This document shows, piece after piece, positions 27,375-37,583 of a DNA stretch of 64,000 nt (its first letter is position 1; each line of letters opens with the position of its first letter). The DNA lies in NCBI GenBank assembly GCA_019636335.1, contig JAHBXR010000003.1, positions 248,001 to 312,000 of the forward strand. Direction: 5' to 3'. The stretch is from Pirellulales bacterium. Its GTDB lineage: Bacteria; Planctomycetota; Planctomycetia; Pirellulales; JAEUIK01. The notes beneath the pieces were generated by a model. The model was given only the letters and a program-made list of their open reading frames with translations. It was not told the DNA's origin and made no database searches. A program made the position numbers and the translations under genes.

Positions 27375-29642
27375 CTAATCGTCCAGCAGGTCACGCACCT
27401 TCTGCTTGCGCAGGTCGCGCGTCGCTTCGTTCACGTCTTTTTGTTCGTCGATGATCGATCGCAGCATGGCGACCACTTCGTTGAAGGTCTCGAGTTCGAG
27501 CATCTTGTCGAGCACACGTTGCATTTCGAGCAGGATCGCGTCGGCCTGCTGTTCGGCGGCTGCCAGTCGCTCGGGCCCCGTGGCCGCGTTGTCCACGTCG
27601 CGTTGCAGATCGAGCAGGCGCCGATCGAGCTCGACAAACATCTCGTCCGCCACGCGCGTCAACGGACGAGCGATGCCATCCATCAGGCGGCTCATCATCT
27701 CGGGCGTGTCGACGCGATTGTTCGTCAATTCTTCGTGAATGTCGGTAAAAGCCACGGCCACGCCGCGCGTTTCGCTGGCGTTCTTGCGGCCATTCTGGAT
27801 CGCACGCTCGGTGCGAATCTTGCGCCTTTCCGCACTCCGCTCGGGGGTGTCCCCGACCGGCTCTTCAACTTCCTCGGCAGCCGGTTCCGCGGCAGTCGCA
27901 TCGTCCGTGGTGGCCGCGGCCGACGCGGTTTCGGCAAACGTGATGTCGCGCAGCGAATCGCGCGACTCGGTGACTTCATCCAGCAGTTGCTCGAAGCGCC
28001 GTCGCAAGTTCAACTCGCGCGATTCGAGCAGCGCCAAGAGTTGCTCGGGCGTGACGATCTCGAACTCGAATCGCTCGCTCGTACCAATATTCGGCGTCTC
28101 GGTCAGGGCGAACGTGTCGGCGGCATGCGCGCTCAGGGCCAGCTTTTGCCCGGGCTGCAATTCGAAAGGCCCCGCATCGAGCGTTTCTTCCACCGAGAGC
28201 TCCGCGCGCTCGCGCGGCGGCTTGGCAAAGGCCTGTTCCACCGCCGGTCGCTCATCGATCACGTAATTGATCCAGGTCCGGGCGATGCCATAGTCGTCTT
28301 TGATCTCGCCCACGATGGGAATACGCACCGCGGGAGTGACCGAGGTCCCCACGCCACGCGGGCGCACGGCCAGGCGCGGAATTTCATCCTGCACGGCGGT
28401 GATTGCCAGCCGGACCGGTTCGCGACTGCGTATGCCGTCTTGATCGTCCAAGGTCACCATCAACGTACGGTTGCTGTCGAGGCGTCCCAAGGGGAAGGCA
28501 AAGGCGCGAGGATCGTCCCGATCGACGCCCACATCGCGGGCGAGCAGTCCTGCGCCCCCCGTTGATGGATCCCCCGCCACCGGTTCCTCGACCGTGACCC
28601 GCACCAGGGGCTTGTTCGCCCGCGCGCGGACGACAATCTCCGTGCCGCGCGGGATCTGCATCACGCCCGTCACCGGCAAGACGCGCGGCGGGCGATGGGT
28701 GTACGCGGGGAACACGCAGTCGAGCGACATCTCGGCGATCGAGGGACTATCGACGACTTCGATGCGTAGATCGCGGAGGCGATCGTCCCCGCCGAGGACC
28801 TCGAATTCGAGCGGTGTTAGCAGCCCCTGAAACTTGTGCGCGAATTGTTGGAAAGGATCCTGACTCGTGCGCGCCTCTCCCTGGCGGCTCATGTTCGCCC
28901 AGCCGCGTACCCCTTCGGAACTGCGATAGCGCACCTGCACCACCGAGGGGACCACCATCTTCGTGTCGGCCTTGACGACGATATCGAGGTCGCCGCCGCG
29001 AGCCACCTTGACCATGCCCCCCGGAAAACCGTCGATCTCGAGATGCGTTCGCCGCGGCCACAACTCGTCGGAGAGGAGCACGGTGCGCCGCGCGAAGACC
29101 CCCAATTCGCCGGCCGCCAGCAGGGCGAAGATCGCCAGAGACAAGAGTGCCAGCGACCCCGCGGCGAGCGCTCGATTGCGCGGCGCCGGATCGAACACGG
29201 CGCGCACGTCCACGCCGCGCGCGAGGGCTTGAGCCTCGCGACAGGTACGCTGCAGCATCTCGGCATCGATCGGGGCGGCCGACGCCTGGGGCGAGCTCAG
29301 CTCGACGGCCGTGACCAGGCTATCGTGGAACTGCGGGAAGTGCCGCTCGATGAGCAGTGCCAGCGAGCGATCGGGAAACCGCACGAACGCGCGCGAGAGC
29401 AGGCGGCGATAGGCCACGAAGCCCACGCCGGCCAGGGCCACGAACAAGAGCCCGAGCCGGATCCAGGCGGCCGGCTCGAAGGTCCAGTCGATGGCCAGCA
29501 GCACCCAAAAGGCCAGGCCGATCGCCCCGCACGTGGCCCCCAGCCCTTCGAGCCACACGTAGCGGCTGATCTGGGCGCGCACCGCGGCCAGCAAGTGGCC
29601 TACGTCGCCCGGTAGCCGATGCTCGTTGGTACTGCGCGCCAT
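27375..29642 (-). CDS. DUF4175-like membrane protein
   Basis: A 755-residue protein with two membrane helices near the N terminus (about residues 37-52 and 62-78) and a third around 158-178. A large extracytoplasmic part with beta-sandwich-like strands (about 190-480) follows, and the C terminus is a long coiled coil (about 500-755, with RFEQLLDEVTESRDSLRDI). The layout matches DUF4175-type proteins found beside BatA/VWA genes in Planctomycetes and Alphaproteobacteria. The function of the family is not established; an envelope-stress or chaperone role is inferred from its genomic partners. It is preceded by a 184-bp gap, the largest inside the gene train, which shows no clear promoter. Confidence 0.72.
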   Translation of the reverse strand: MARSTNEHRLPGDVGHLLAAVRAQISRYVWLEGLGATCGAIGLAFWVLLAIDWTFEPAAWIRLGLLFVALAGVGFVAYRRLLSRAFVRFPDRSLALLIERHFPQFHDSLVTAVELSSPQASAAPIDAEMLQRTCREAQALARGVDVRAVFDPAPRNRALAAGSLALLSLAIFALLAAGELGVFARRTVLLSDELWPRRTHLEIDGFPGGMVKVARGGDLDIVVKADTKMVVPSVVQVRYRSSEGVRGWANMSRQGEARTSQDPFQQFAHKFQGLLTPLEFEVLGGDDRLRDLRIEVVDSPSIAEMSLDCVFPAYTHRPPRVLPVTGVMQIPRGTEIVVRARANKPLVRVTVEEPVAGDPSTGGAGLLARDVGVDRDDPRAFAFPLGRLDSNRTLMVTLDDQDGIRSREPVRLAITAVQDEIPRLAVRPRGVGTSVTPAVRIPIVGEIKDDYGIARTWINYVIDERPAVEQAFAKPPRERAELSVEETLDAGPFELQPGQKLALSAHAADTFALTETPNIGTSERFEFEIVTPEQLLALLESRELNLRRRFEQLLDEVTESRDSLRDITFAETASAAATTDDATAAEPAAEEVEEPVGDTPERSAERRKIRTERAIQNGRKNASETRGVAVAFTDIHEELTNNRVDTPEMMSRLMDGIARPLTRVADEMFVELDRRLLDLQRDVDNAATGPERLAAAEQQADAILLEMQRVLDKMLELETFNEVVAMLRSIIDEQKDVNEATRDLRKQKVRDLLDD

Positions 29643-29826
29643 GCCGGTTTTGGAGTCTCGTCGGAACTGCTGATCTGCGGCCAGGTTCGTGCTACCGCAA
29701 TTCTACGATGGTGCGGTATTTACGCACAGCAAAGGGGCCTGGCTCCCACGTTCGCCGATGCGATGACCCTGCTGTTAAGTGGGGCTGGATGGGGTTGGGG
29801 TTCAAGGTATTCTCGGGTTTGTGCGG

Positions 29827-32274
29827 TTATGCCAGTCGCGACAGCCGGCGGAACAGCCACTCCAGCGAAAGCAGACCGCAAATGATCGCCAGCAACCACG
29901 CATTGTCCCACAGGCTACGCGGGGCCTCGGAAACCGGCATCGTGCGGCTGCGGTCCTTCAGCAGCGTGGGCAAAGGCTGCCAGCCTTCGCCCGTCACCGC
30001 CGCGTTGACCCCCACAAAGTAGTGCCCCCCCGTCGCTTGCGCGAGCTCGGTAAGCAGGGCGTCGTTACGCTGCGGATTCTCCCGTTCGAGATCGGGCACG
30101 CGCACCTGGATGCGCCGCGACAGCTTTTCCGACTCTCCCTGGTCGATGGGCAAGTCGAGTTGATAGGCCCCTTCCTGACGCACGGTGAACTGGCCGGCGT
30201 ACGTGCCCGCGCGCGTCGGATCGGGTTGCAAATTGACTGCCTGAGAGGTGCCATCGGGGGCGACCGCCCGTAGGGTGAGCGAGGGAACTTCGAGCGGTTC
30301 GAGTTGCTCGTTGGTCACTTGCGCTCGTACCGAGACCGTCTGTCCGAGCAGATATCGATCGCGTTCCACGAGGAGCACGCCCCGGCTCGAGCCGCGCAAC
30401 AAGCGGCCCTGCGAGACATAACGCACGAGCTTGGTGTAAAACCGCTCGAAGAGGGCCTCGTCGACCTCGCGCAGACGCCACATCTCGCCGCTGCCGAGAT
30501 AGAACACTCGGCCCGAGCCGTAGAACTGCCCGCACATGTAAACGGGAGGCTTACCGCCATCGGCCGCTTGCGGATCGGAATAGCTCGCGTAGACCGTGGC
30601 GCCAGGTTTCGCGCCGCGCACCGAATAGTAGCCGTAGACGCCGGGGAACTCTTCCCACTTCGTCTTGCTTTGCATCGCCGACTCGTCGATCCATAAGAAG
30701 TCGGCGTCGAGTCCCTCGCGCGTGAAACGCAGGGGCCAGGGCTCTTCGGAACCGAAACGGCCGTCGTCGAGCAGCGAGAAACGCCGTTGAAACTCCACGG
30801 GGTACAAGTCGCGCAGCTTCGCCAGCGTGGGTTCGGGCGCCCAGCGGTGCGTGTTGACGGGCCCCGCCAGCGCGATCAAGCCACCGGCCTGCTCGGCCAC
30901 CCATTGTTCCAGCAGTTCCACTTGTTCGGGGCGTAACTGCGTCCAATCGGGATCGAACGCGACGACCACGTCGTACTGGAACATCTCCTCGCGCTTCGTC
31001 GGAAAGTTATCGAGAATCTTGGCGGCGTCCTGCGAGATACCGGGGCGCGCGGTTTGCAGCAGCACGTCGAGCGTCACGTTCTTATCCCGAAACAACATCG
31101 CCCGGAGAAACGAATACTCGCGGCTCGGTCCCCCTGCGACGAGCAGAACGCGCGTCTTTTGATCGACGATCTCGACGTCGGCCTGCTGCTCGTTATCCGT
31201 CGCGACGCTGTCTCCCTCGGGCACATCGGCGCGCAAGATCAACGTCCGCCGTCCCGTCGCGTCCGGCGTGAGGTCGAACTTCACGGGCACCAGTTCACCC
31301 TCGGCGCCGAGCAGCACTTCTTCGGTCGCTTCGACCCGGGTGGCGGCGGCCGCCTCGGCGTCGGAGACATCGGCGGGGCGCGACAAGAGCTCGACCTGGA
31401 TGGACTGGGCCGTCAGTCCCTGGCTTTGCACGTATCCGGTTACCGAGTAACTGTCGCCCGGATAAGCTCGCATGGGGGCGACGAGATCGCCGATGCGTAT
31501 ATTGCCGGGGGCCTTGTCGGAACCCAACCCGATGGGGAACAACGGCACGCCCGACTCGCGCGCCAGCGGCACGATGGCCTGGGGCCCCAAGCCGGCGTTC
31601 TGCCCGCCATCGGTAAAGATGACCAGACCCGCGACGGGCGTGGCACGCTCGGAGAGCAGCACGTCGCGCAGCGATTGTCCCAGGCGAGTTTCTGGCCCGC
31701 GCGGCGCGAGCAGAGCGCGCCAGTCGAGCGGTGGTTGAGCCGTCTGGTCCTCCTTGATTGGTGCGTCCGGCGCAATACCCGCGCCGGCGGCAGGCTGCTT
31801 CGGCAACGTGGCCAGCGTGTTCGTGTCTTCGTCGAAGCGGATCACCGACACGTCGTGACGTTTGCGAAGCTCGTCGAGCAAGGCATGCCCGGCCAGGCTA
31901 TCTGCGATGGCATCGGCGCGCGACGCGCCCCCCGACTGCGAGGGAGACCCTTCGTCGGCCAGCCCCATGCTGAGGCTCGTATCGACCAGCAGCAGCACGC
32001 GCGAGTTGGTCGTCACGTCGCGCTCGGTCCGCCATTGGGGCTGCAAGTAAACCACGAGCAGTCCCAGAAAAGCGGCCAGCCGGAGCGAAGTCAGCAGGCG
32101 ACGGCGCCAGGGCCCGATCTCGACGCTGTCGCGGCGATACATCCAACGCACGTACAGCAGGATGCCGGCGAAGATCGCCAGCGGCAGCACCCAGTCGACA
32201 CGATCCTGGATGCGCCCCCATTCGAAGACGGTGCGCGTCGCTTCTTGCGCGAAGAGTAGTCCGGCGTACGGCAT
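29827..32274 (-). CDS. VWA-domain membrane protein with glutamine-amidotransferase-like region
   Basis: An 815-residue protein anchored by helices at about residues 27-44, 62-78 and near the C terminus (WLLAIICGLLSLEWLF). The von Willebrand A domain carries the MIDAS motif DTSLS at residues 98-102 and a later FTDGGQNAG strand. A middle region (about 370-620) resembles the class I glutamine-amidotransferase-like fold (RVLLVAGGPSREY, VVVAFDPDWTQL, GGLIALAGP). No catalytic cysteine is evident, so it is probably structural. A CARDB-like beta domain follows (about 650-760). Its ATG overlaps the BatA-gene stop by one base, so the two are translationally coupled. It probably acts with the MoxR ATPase on the periplasmic face. 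Confidence 0.8.
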   Translation of the reverse strand: MPYAGLLFAQEATRTVFEWGRIQDRVDWVLPLAIFAGILLYVRWMYRRDSVEIGPWRRRLLTSLRLAAFLGLLVVYLQPQWRTERDVTTNSRVLLLVDTSLSMGLADEGSPSQSGGASRADAIADSLAGHALLDELRKRHDVSVIRFDEDTNTLATLPKQPAAGAGIAPDAPIKEDQTAQPPLDWRALLAPRGPETRLGQSLRDVLLSERATPVAGLVIFTDGGQNAGLGPQAIVPLARESGVPLFPIGLGSDKAPGNIRIGDLVAPMRAYPGDSYSVTGYVQSQGLTAQSIQVELLSRPADVSDAEAAAATRVEATEEVLLGAEGELVPVKFDLTPDATGRRTLILRADVPEGDSVATDNEQQADVEIVDQKTRVLLVAGGPSREYSFLRAMLFRDKNVTLDVLLQTARPGISQDAAKILDNFPTKREEMFQYDVVVAFDPDWTQLRPEQVELLEQWVAEQAGGLIALAGPVNTHRWAPEPTLAKLRDLYPVEFQRRFSLLDDGRFGSEEPWPLRFTREGLDADFLWIDESAMQSKTKWEEFPGVYGYYSVRGAKPGATVYASYSDPQAADGGKPPVYMCGQFYGSGRVFYLGSGEMWRLREVDEALFERFYTKLVRYVSQGRLLRGSSRGVLLVERDRYLLGQTVSVRAQVTNEQLEPLEVPSLTLRAVAPDGTSQAVNLQPDPTRAGTYAGQFTVRQEGAYQLDLPIDQGESEKLSRRIQVRVPDLERENPQRNDALLTELAQATGGHYFVGVNAAVTGEGWQPLPTLLKDRSRTMPVSEAPRSLWDNAWLLAIICGLLSLEWLFRRLSRLA

Positions 32275-34478
32275 CAGCGTTTCCCCCGTGGTGGCGAGGG
32301 ATGATAGCTGGCCGCATACGCCAGGGCCTGCTCGCCGATCAACAGGGCGACCAGGAGATAGAGCAGGCCGTCGCTCAGATTGAAACCGGCCAGCTCGCGC
32401 GCCGAGAACTGGAAGCCTTCGGCGCGGTGATAGTCGAAGGGAATGCCCGTCAGGGCGGCGGCCAACTGCTGGCCATCGAGCAGCGCAAGCTGGCCTTCGT
32501 CGGAAAAGACATTGAAGGCGAACTCGCGCCGCTCGGAGTCACCCGCGGTCGTCACCAACTCGGCGGCGTAGACGCCCGCGATGTCGGTATCGGGCAGGGT
32601 GACGTCGAGCCGACCATTCTTGAGCACGCCATCCGTGCTGACGGCTCCGTCCGAGGCGACTCCCGGCACGCTGAATCGCACGCGCGGATCGTAAACGCTC
32701 GGTTCGAGATCGAGCACGAGGGGCGTACCGACGAGCCGGGGCGGCTCGCGGTGCTGCTCCCCTCCCAGAAAGGTCTGCAACTCGAGCAGCGTCACGACGA
32801 AGCTGGGATTTCGCCCCCAGTTGTTCCAAACGGGCGCGGCGGTTGTCAGGAACAGCACGACCTGCCCCTCGCCGAACTTGCGCTCGAGGACGAGTGGCGC
32901 ATGGTTGCGCAGCCGCGCGATCACGCGGACCCCGGGGTGATCGGCCGGCTGCCACAGGTCGGGAATGGCGACGTAACGCTCGATGCCCACCGTCCCGAGA
33001 AAGCTGTTCCGCTCGCCGGCGAAGATCTTGAAGATCGGGTGTTCGGTGACCTGCAGATCGGGAGCCTTTTCGAGGCGATCGACGAGCAACTCGCGCGGTT
33101 CGGCCAGTGGCGCCGGAAGCAGGCCCTTGCCGTCGCGATAGAGCCCTTCATTAACGGTGGCGGCATTCGACGGCGGACCGACGAAGAGGGCCAGCCCACC
33201 CCCCCGTTGCACGAATTTCTCTAAAGCGTCGACCGCGGCGCGTTCCAGATGGGCGACGTTCGTGAGGTAGATCGTCTGGAAGCCGTCGAGCGGCTCTTCG
33301 GCCAGGAATCGCGGCGTCTCGACCAGCGGAGAAAGCCCCGTCCTGACCGAACCGCCAGGCGCGAGCGCCGTCGCCAGGAATCGGGCATCCTTGCCGGACG
33401 GATCGCCATCGACGAGGAGCACTCGTTCGTCGAGCGGGACGTTCACTACGGCATAGCGGGAATTGTCGGGGGGCAGGGCATCGTCGTCCAGTCGCGCGAC
33501 CACACGATGGGGACCGGCCGTGGGAAACAGCACGGGAAACCGTCGCGTCTCGCTTCGACCGCCGGCGATTTCCTCGATCACGAAGCCGGGCCGCGCGGTG
33601 CCATCTTCTTCGAGCTTGACCGCCACGTTCGAGGCGGTCTCGCCGCTGAAGTTGCGGACGGTGACCTCGATTTCGATCGGCACGCCCGCGGCCAGCGTGC
33701 TCGGCTTCGGCGAGAGTCCCGTGATGCCGACGTTCGGTTGCGGTACTTCCGCGCAGGCCACGAAGTTCAATCGCGTGCCGCTATCGCTCAGCTCGCCCAG
33801 TCGGGTACGCAGTTCCTCGGGCTCGCTCCAGTTGTGCGCGCGGAAATCAGACACCACATAGAGCACGCGGCGCGTCGCATCGTCGGGGGTCGAAATGCGA
33901 TCGGCCGCCTCGAGCGCCGGCAGCGTCGTGCTGGCCAACTGCGAGGGGACGAGGCCTTCAAGAGTCTCATCGAGCCGCTGAGGAAAGTCGCCTCCGACGA
34001 TGACTTCGAGCAGATCGGGCTCGGCGCCACGACCGGGTCCCCCCGACTTTGAATAGCGCAGCAAGGTAAAGGTTTGCGGCACTCCGCGACGGGCGAGATC
34101 GGATCCCAGGCGAGAAATAGCCGCCTTGGCGCGGTCGAAGGCGGTCGTGTCGCCACGACGCTCGCTCATCGAGAAGCTATCGTCGAGCAGCACGATGTGG
34201 TGCGTGCGCGAGCCGCCGAACATGGCCCCCCAGCCGCTCGACAACATCGGCTGCGCCAGGATCAGCACCACCGCCGCGATCGCCAACATTCGCAACAGCA
34301 GGAGCAACAACTGCCGCAGCATGATCCAGCGCCGGTTGCGCTGTTGGCTTTCGAGCAGGAACTCCATCGCCGCCCAACGCACGCGCCGGTGCCGGAGCAT
34401 GTTGATCAGATGGATCAACAGCGGCACGCCGACGAGGGCGAGTCCCCAGAGCAGTGCTGGATGAACGAAGGCGGGCAT
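32274..34478 (-). CDS. BatA-domain and VWA-containing membrane protein
   Basis: A 734-residue protein that begins with the BatA N-terminal signature HPALLWGLALVGVPLLIHLIN and RHRRVRWAAMEFLLES, followed by a second membrane helix (about 56-78). The VWA domain carries D99-x-S101-x-S103 (LLDDSFSMSE). CARDB-like beta domains follow (about 240-340), then a glutamine-amidotransferase-like region (about 345-560, VLLVDGDPSGKDARFL) and a last membrane helix (GLLYLLVALLIGEQALAYAA). This is the typical long planctomycete BatA paralogue. It follows the DUF58 gene by 58 bp and is coupled to the next VWA gene. In the MoxR/DUF58/VWA system such proteins are thought to be substrates or partners of the MoxR ATPase. 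Confidence 0.85.
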   Translation of the reverse strand: MPAFVHPALLWGLALVGVPLLIHLINMLRHRRVRWAAMEFLLESQQRNRRWIMLRQLLLLLLRMLAIAAVVLILAQPMLSSGWGAMFGGSRTHHIVLLDDSFSMSERRGDTTAFDRAKAAISRLGSDLARRGVPQTFTLLRYSKSGGPGRGAEPDLLEVIVGGDFPQRLDETLEGLVPSQLASTTLPALEAADRISTPDDATRRVLYVVSDFRAHNWSEPEELRTRLGELSDSGTRLNFVACAEVPQPNVGITGLSPKPSTLAAGVPIEIEVTVRNFSGETASNVAVKLEEDGTARPGFVIEEIAGGRSETRRFPVLFPTAGPHRVVARLDDDALPPDNSRYAVVNVPLDERVLLVDGDPSGKDARFLATALAPGGSVRTGLSPLVETPRFLAEEPLDGFQTIYLTNVAHLERAAVDALEKFVQRGGGLALFVGPPSNAATVNEGLYRDGKGLLPAPLAEPRELLVDRLEKAPDLQVTEHPIFKIFAGERNSFLGTVGIERYVAIPDLWQPADHPGVRVIARLRNHAPLVLERKFGEGQVVLFLTTAAPVWNNWGRNPSFVVTLLELQTFLGGEQHREPPRLVGTPLVLDLEPSVYDPRVRFSVPGVASDGAVSTDGVLKNGRLDVTLPDTDIAGVYAAELVTTAGDSERREFAFNVFSDEGQLALLDGQQLAAALTGIPFDYHRAEGFQFSARELAGFNLSDGLLYLLVALLIGEQALAYAASYHPSPPRGKR

Positions 34479-35407
34479 CGGGTTCCGTTAAGCGCAGGAC
34501 GCGGCAACGCGCGCGATGGAAGAGCGAGGGGGTGGATTAGTTTCGATGGTGCATGCCCAGTCGATTCGAGAGAAACTTCGCCAGCGCCGCATCGAGGGGC
34601 TCGCTCGTGCGCAGCAGTTGGTAGTCGACGACGTCTTGCGCGCAGCCGCGCCGCAACTCGTCGAGATAGCGCCCCAGCGCCGCGAGATAGCCCTCGCGCA
34701 ATGCACGGGGATTACAGTTTAAAAAGTCGTCCGACTCGAGACCGTCGAAACGCGTCGGGCCGGCAAAGGTAAAATTGAGTTCTTCATCGTCGAGCACGTG
34801 GAGCACCAGCACGTCGTGACCGCGCTGGCGCAAGAGCCGCACCCCCTTGAAGAATCCGGCACGATCGACGAGCAGGTCCGACACGATCACCATCAGGCCC
34901 CGGCGCGGATAGTTCTCGGCCGCGCGGCGCAAGATGGGGTAGAGATCGGTCTTTTCGCTCGGCGGCGAACGGTCGAGCGCGCGGACGATGGCGTCGAGGT
35001 GATGGTGTTGCGCCCGCTGCGGCACGATCGAACGCACGCCGGCATCGAACGCCAGGCAGCCGACGGAGTCCTGCTGGCGGAGGATGAGATGGGCCAGGCT
35101 CGCCGCGACCGTGGCGGCGTATTCGTATTTGTTCAAGGGGCCCGAGCCGTACTCCATGCTCGCCGAGACGTCGACGAGCAGCACGGCACGCAGGTTCGTG
35201 TCTTCTTCGAACTGTTTGACGTAGAAGCGGTCTTGCTTGGCCCAGACCTTCCAGTCGATGTGGCGCAGATCGTCTCCGGGCGCGTATTCGCGGTGCTGGA
35301 GGAACTCGATCGACTGGCCGAAATACGGGCTGCGGTGCATGCCCGAGAGAAATCCCTCGACCACGTGCCGGGCGCGCAATTCGAGCCGCGCGATGCGGCT
35401 GATCGCC

Positions 35408-36463
<1,056 letters not shown>

Positions 36464-36524
36464 CGCGGTTTCCTCTGGGTGAAGCACGCTCGCGCGCCGG
36501 GCGAAGCCGGGGACGCGAGCAGGC

Positions 36525-37568
36525 TTAGCGTTGGTAAATGGGGAGCGCGGCGCGCTCGAGTTGCAGGATCGTCAGGTTGATCGCCGAGGTGTAAATCGGT
36601 CCGATATACCCCTGCGTCCAGGAGCCGTCGGCGCTCTGTTCGTTGAGAATCTTCGTGTAGATCTTGTCGCGGTAGTCGCGCCAGGTGTTGCCCGCCTCGC
36701 GGTACAGCACCTGCGCGTAGTAATAGTGCGCGTAATGCCAGTGGCCGAACCCTTCGTTCGCGATGTTCGACAAGTTCTGCTTGCAGTAGTTCAGCAGCTT
36801 GGGCACGTACTCGCTGTCGTAATCGCCCGCGTTGTACAGGCAGGCCACCGCCGCCGCCGTAATCGCCGGCCGGGCGCCGCCGCCTTGAGAACTGTACTGC
36901 ACGCCGCCGTCTTCGAGAGTGCAGCGCTGGATATAGCCAATCGCACGGTCGATGATTTCTTTCGGCACGGGGATACCCGCGTTGCGGCAACCGCGCAGCG
37001 CCTGGACCTGGGTGATCGTCGTCGAGCCTTCGTCCTGGTTGTTGCCTTCCTTGGCGCTGACGTAGCCCCAGCCACCGGCGGGCGTCTGCGCCTGGCCGGT
37101 AAACTCGACGGCCCGGACCAGCACGTCGACCAGCGTTTCACGCCGGTCCAGGTCTTCTTCCTCCCCCAAGACCTGCGAGAGGAACAGCACCGAAAACCCA
37201 TGGCCATACGTGTAGCGATTGTCGCGCGACATCGGATCGCCGATCAGGCCGTTCGACCGGCTGCGGCTGACGAGATAGTCGACGGCACGGCGAATATGCT
37301 CGGAGTATTTGCCCTGGGTCGTGGTCGATCCTTCGCACAACAGGGCGATGCCCGCGAGTGCCGTCATGGCCGTGGGGTACTGCGCGGTATTGGCGGTCCA
37401 ATGTCCCAGACGCGATTGCGTGCGGGTCATCCATTCCAAACCGCGCGCGATCGACTTCTCCACGTTCGGATCGCGCGCCGCCGCCGTCGCCGCCGTACCC
37501 GCGAGCGCACCCCCAGCCAAGGGCCACGCGGCCAGTAGCGGCAACAGCTTGCGTCGCGAAATGTGCAT
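36525..37568 (-). CDS. Exported prenyltransferase/squalene-oxidase repeat protein
   Basis: A 347-residue protein with a Tat-like or Sec signal ([18 protein letters not shown]). It contains repeated alpha-alpha toroid units of the terpene cyclase/prenyltransferase type: [62 protein letters not shown], each with the QW-like G-G-W/S-W pattern. No DxDD cyclase motif or zinc-binding prenyltransferase triad is visible, so it is probably non-catalytic or a distant enzyme. Such proteins are frequent in Planctomycetes next to MoxR and PQQ-propeller genes. It follows the giant PQQ protein by 15 bp and is probably co-transcribed with it. Confidence 0.78.
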   Translation of the reverse strand: MHISRRKLLPLLAAWPLAGGALAGTAATAAARDPNVEKSIARGLEWMTRTQSRLGHWTANTAQYPTAMTALAGIALLCEGSTTTQGKYSEHIRRAVDYLVSRSRSNGLIGDPMSRDNRYTYGHGFSVLFLSQVLGEEEDLDRRETLVDVLVRAVEFTGQAQTPAGGWGYVSAKEGNNQDEGSTTITQVQALRGCRNAGIPVPKEIIDRAIGYIQRCTLEDGGVQYSSQGGGARPAITAAAVACLYNAGDYDSEYVPKLLNYCKQNLSNIANEGFGHWHYAHYYYAQVLYREAGNTWRDYRDKIYTKILNEQSADGSWTQGYIGPIYTSAINLTILQLERAALPIYQR

Positions 37569-37583
37569 GGAGCTTACAAATCT